From positions 1 through 64,000 of the forward strand of contig NZ_JACMTR010000002.1 in assembly GCF_014267175.1 (NCBI RefSeq): 64,000 nucleotides of DNA, read 5' to 3'. A program made the position numbers and the translations under genes. Shown here piece after piece: positions 63,893 to 64,000 of the stretch. The DNA comes from Pseudonocardia sp. C8 (GTDB lineage Bacteria > Actinomycetota > Actinomycetes > Mycobacteriales > Pseudonocardiaceae). The notes below the pieces were generated by a model. The model had not been told where the DNA came from. It saw only the letters and a program-made list of their open reading frames with translations, and ran no database searches. Each line of letters begins with the position of its first letter. The first letter of the stretch is position 1.

Positions 63893-64000
63893 CCCTCCCG
63901 GGTGGTAACCCCGAGTCCAACGCGCCGGCGCACGTGACGCCGACCGAGCGCGATTTTCCCGCCCCGCCGGAGCCGTCGCCGGTCTCCCCGACCTTCGACG
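63889..64000 (+). CDS. nuoE: NADH-quinone oxidoreductase subunit E (3' end missing)
   Basis: Only 37 codons are visible ([20 protein letters not shown] then a Pro-rich run) before the right edge. No Fe-S motif is reached. Assigned from operon order: ATG overlaps the nuoD stop by 4 bp, as expected for nuoE. Confidence 0.7.
   Translation, partial: MTLPGGNPESNAPAHVTPTERDFPAPPEPSPVSPTFD

Overview
The window is very GC-rich DNA from an actinobacterium. The gene order matches, almost gene for gene, the Mycobacterium tuberculosis stretch from senX3-regX3 through proC, hemACDB, hemL, the cytochrome c maturation genes, menA, menE, menB and menD to ubiE. It also carries developmental regulators familiar from Streptomyces: a BldN-like sigma factor with its likely anti-sigma partner, BldC, and Rex. 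Many genes start with GTG, and many have a TANNNT hexamer 6-8 nt before the start codon, the usual actinobacterial leaderless layout. A member of the Pseudonocardiales (for example Pseudonocardia) fits best; this is inference from gene order and style, not from a marker gene. No rRNA, tRNA, transposase, integrase or phage gene was seen.

Layout. 1-9.96 kb: phosphate two-component pair senX3 (5' truncated)/regX3, exopolyphosphatase-like ppx, a Pro-rich membrane protein, a TIM-barrel isomerase, a thioesterase, proC, a small HTH protein, the 33-residue ribosomal protein bS22, an epimerase, an acyltransferase and a DUF5313 protein. 9.96-13.4 kb (minus strand): HAD phosphatase, DUF5667 membrane protein (RsbN-like) and the BldN-like sigma factor. 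14-22.7 kb: acyl-CoA synthetase, glutaredoxin, a five-copy 62-bp repeat array, then rex-hemA-hemC-hemD and hemB. 22.8-31.6 kb: membrane protein, hemL, histidine phosphatase, thioredoxin-like lipoprotein, ccdA, resB, ccsA and a MinD-like ATPase with a long disordered N-terminus. 31.7-32.2 kb: small membrane protein and bldC. 32.5-37.0 kb: a five-gene cassette (XRE-cupin regulator, kynureninase-like PLP enzyme, unknown 121-residue protein, NhaC-type transporter, cyclase-family metallohydrolase) that looks like an insertion into the conserved order. 37.0-43.4 kb: DUF4229 protein, menA, a second copy of the 62-bp repeat array in opposite orientation, a secreted protein, menE and menB. 43.5-51.9 kb: a 972-residue flavin/iron-sulfur oxidoreductase, aldo/keto reductase, Cys-less HesB-like protein, ABC-F ATPase, MFS transporter and PIG-L deacetylase. 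51.9-60.2 kb: menD, menF, DUF3592 protein, inositol monophosphatase-like enzyme, two glycosyltransferases, an unknown protein and ubiE. 60.7-64 kb: start of the nuo operon (nuoA-D and the 5' end of nuoE).

How it fits together. Most of the window builds the aerobic respiratory chain: heme (hemA, C, D, B, L), heme attachment to cytochrome c (thioredoxin-like protein, CcdA, ResB, CcsA), menaquinone (menA, B, D, E, F, ubiE) and complex I (nuo). The NADH/NAD sensor Rex is encoded here. Two Rex-type 18-bp operators are visible, one overlapping the promoter of rex-hemACD and one just after the likely start of the nuo transcript, so a redox loop can be read directly from the sequence. A candidate iron box also lies in the nuo leader. 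menC and menH are not in the window.

The least explained parts are the pair of 62-bp repeat arrays, the dispersed long hairpins, and the 32.5-37.0 kb cassette, which looks like a self-regulated uptake and breakdown unit for an unknown substrate.
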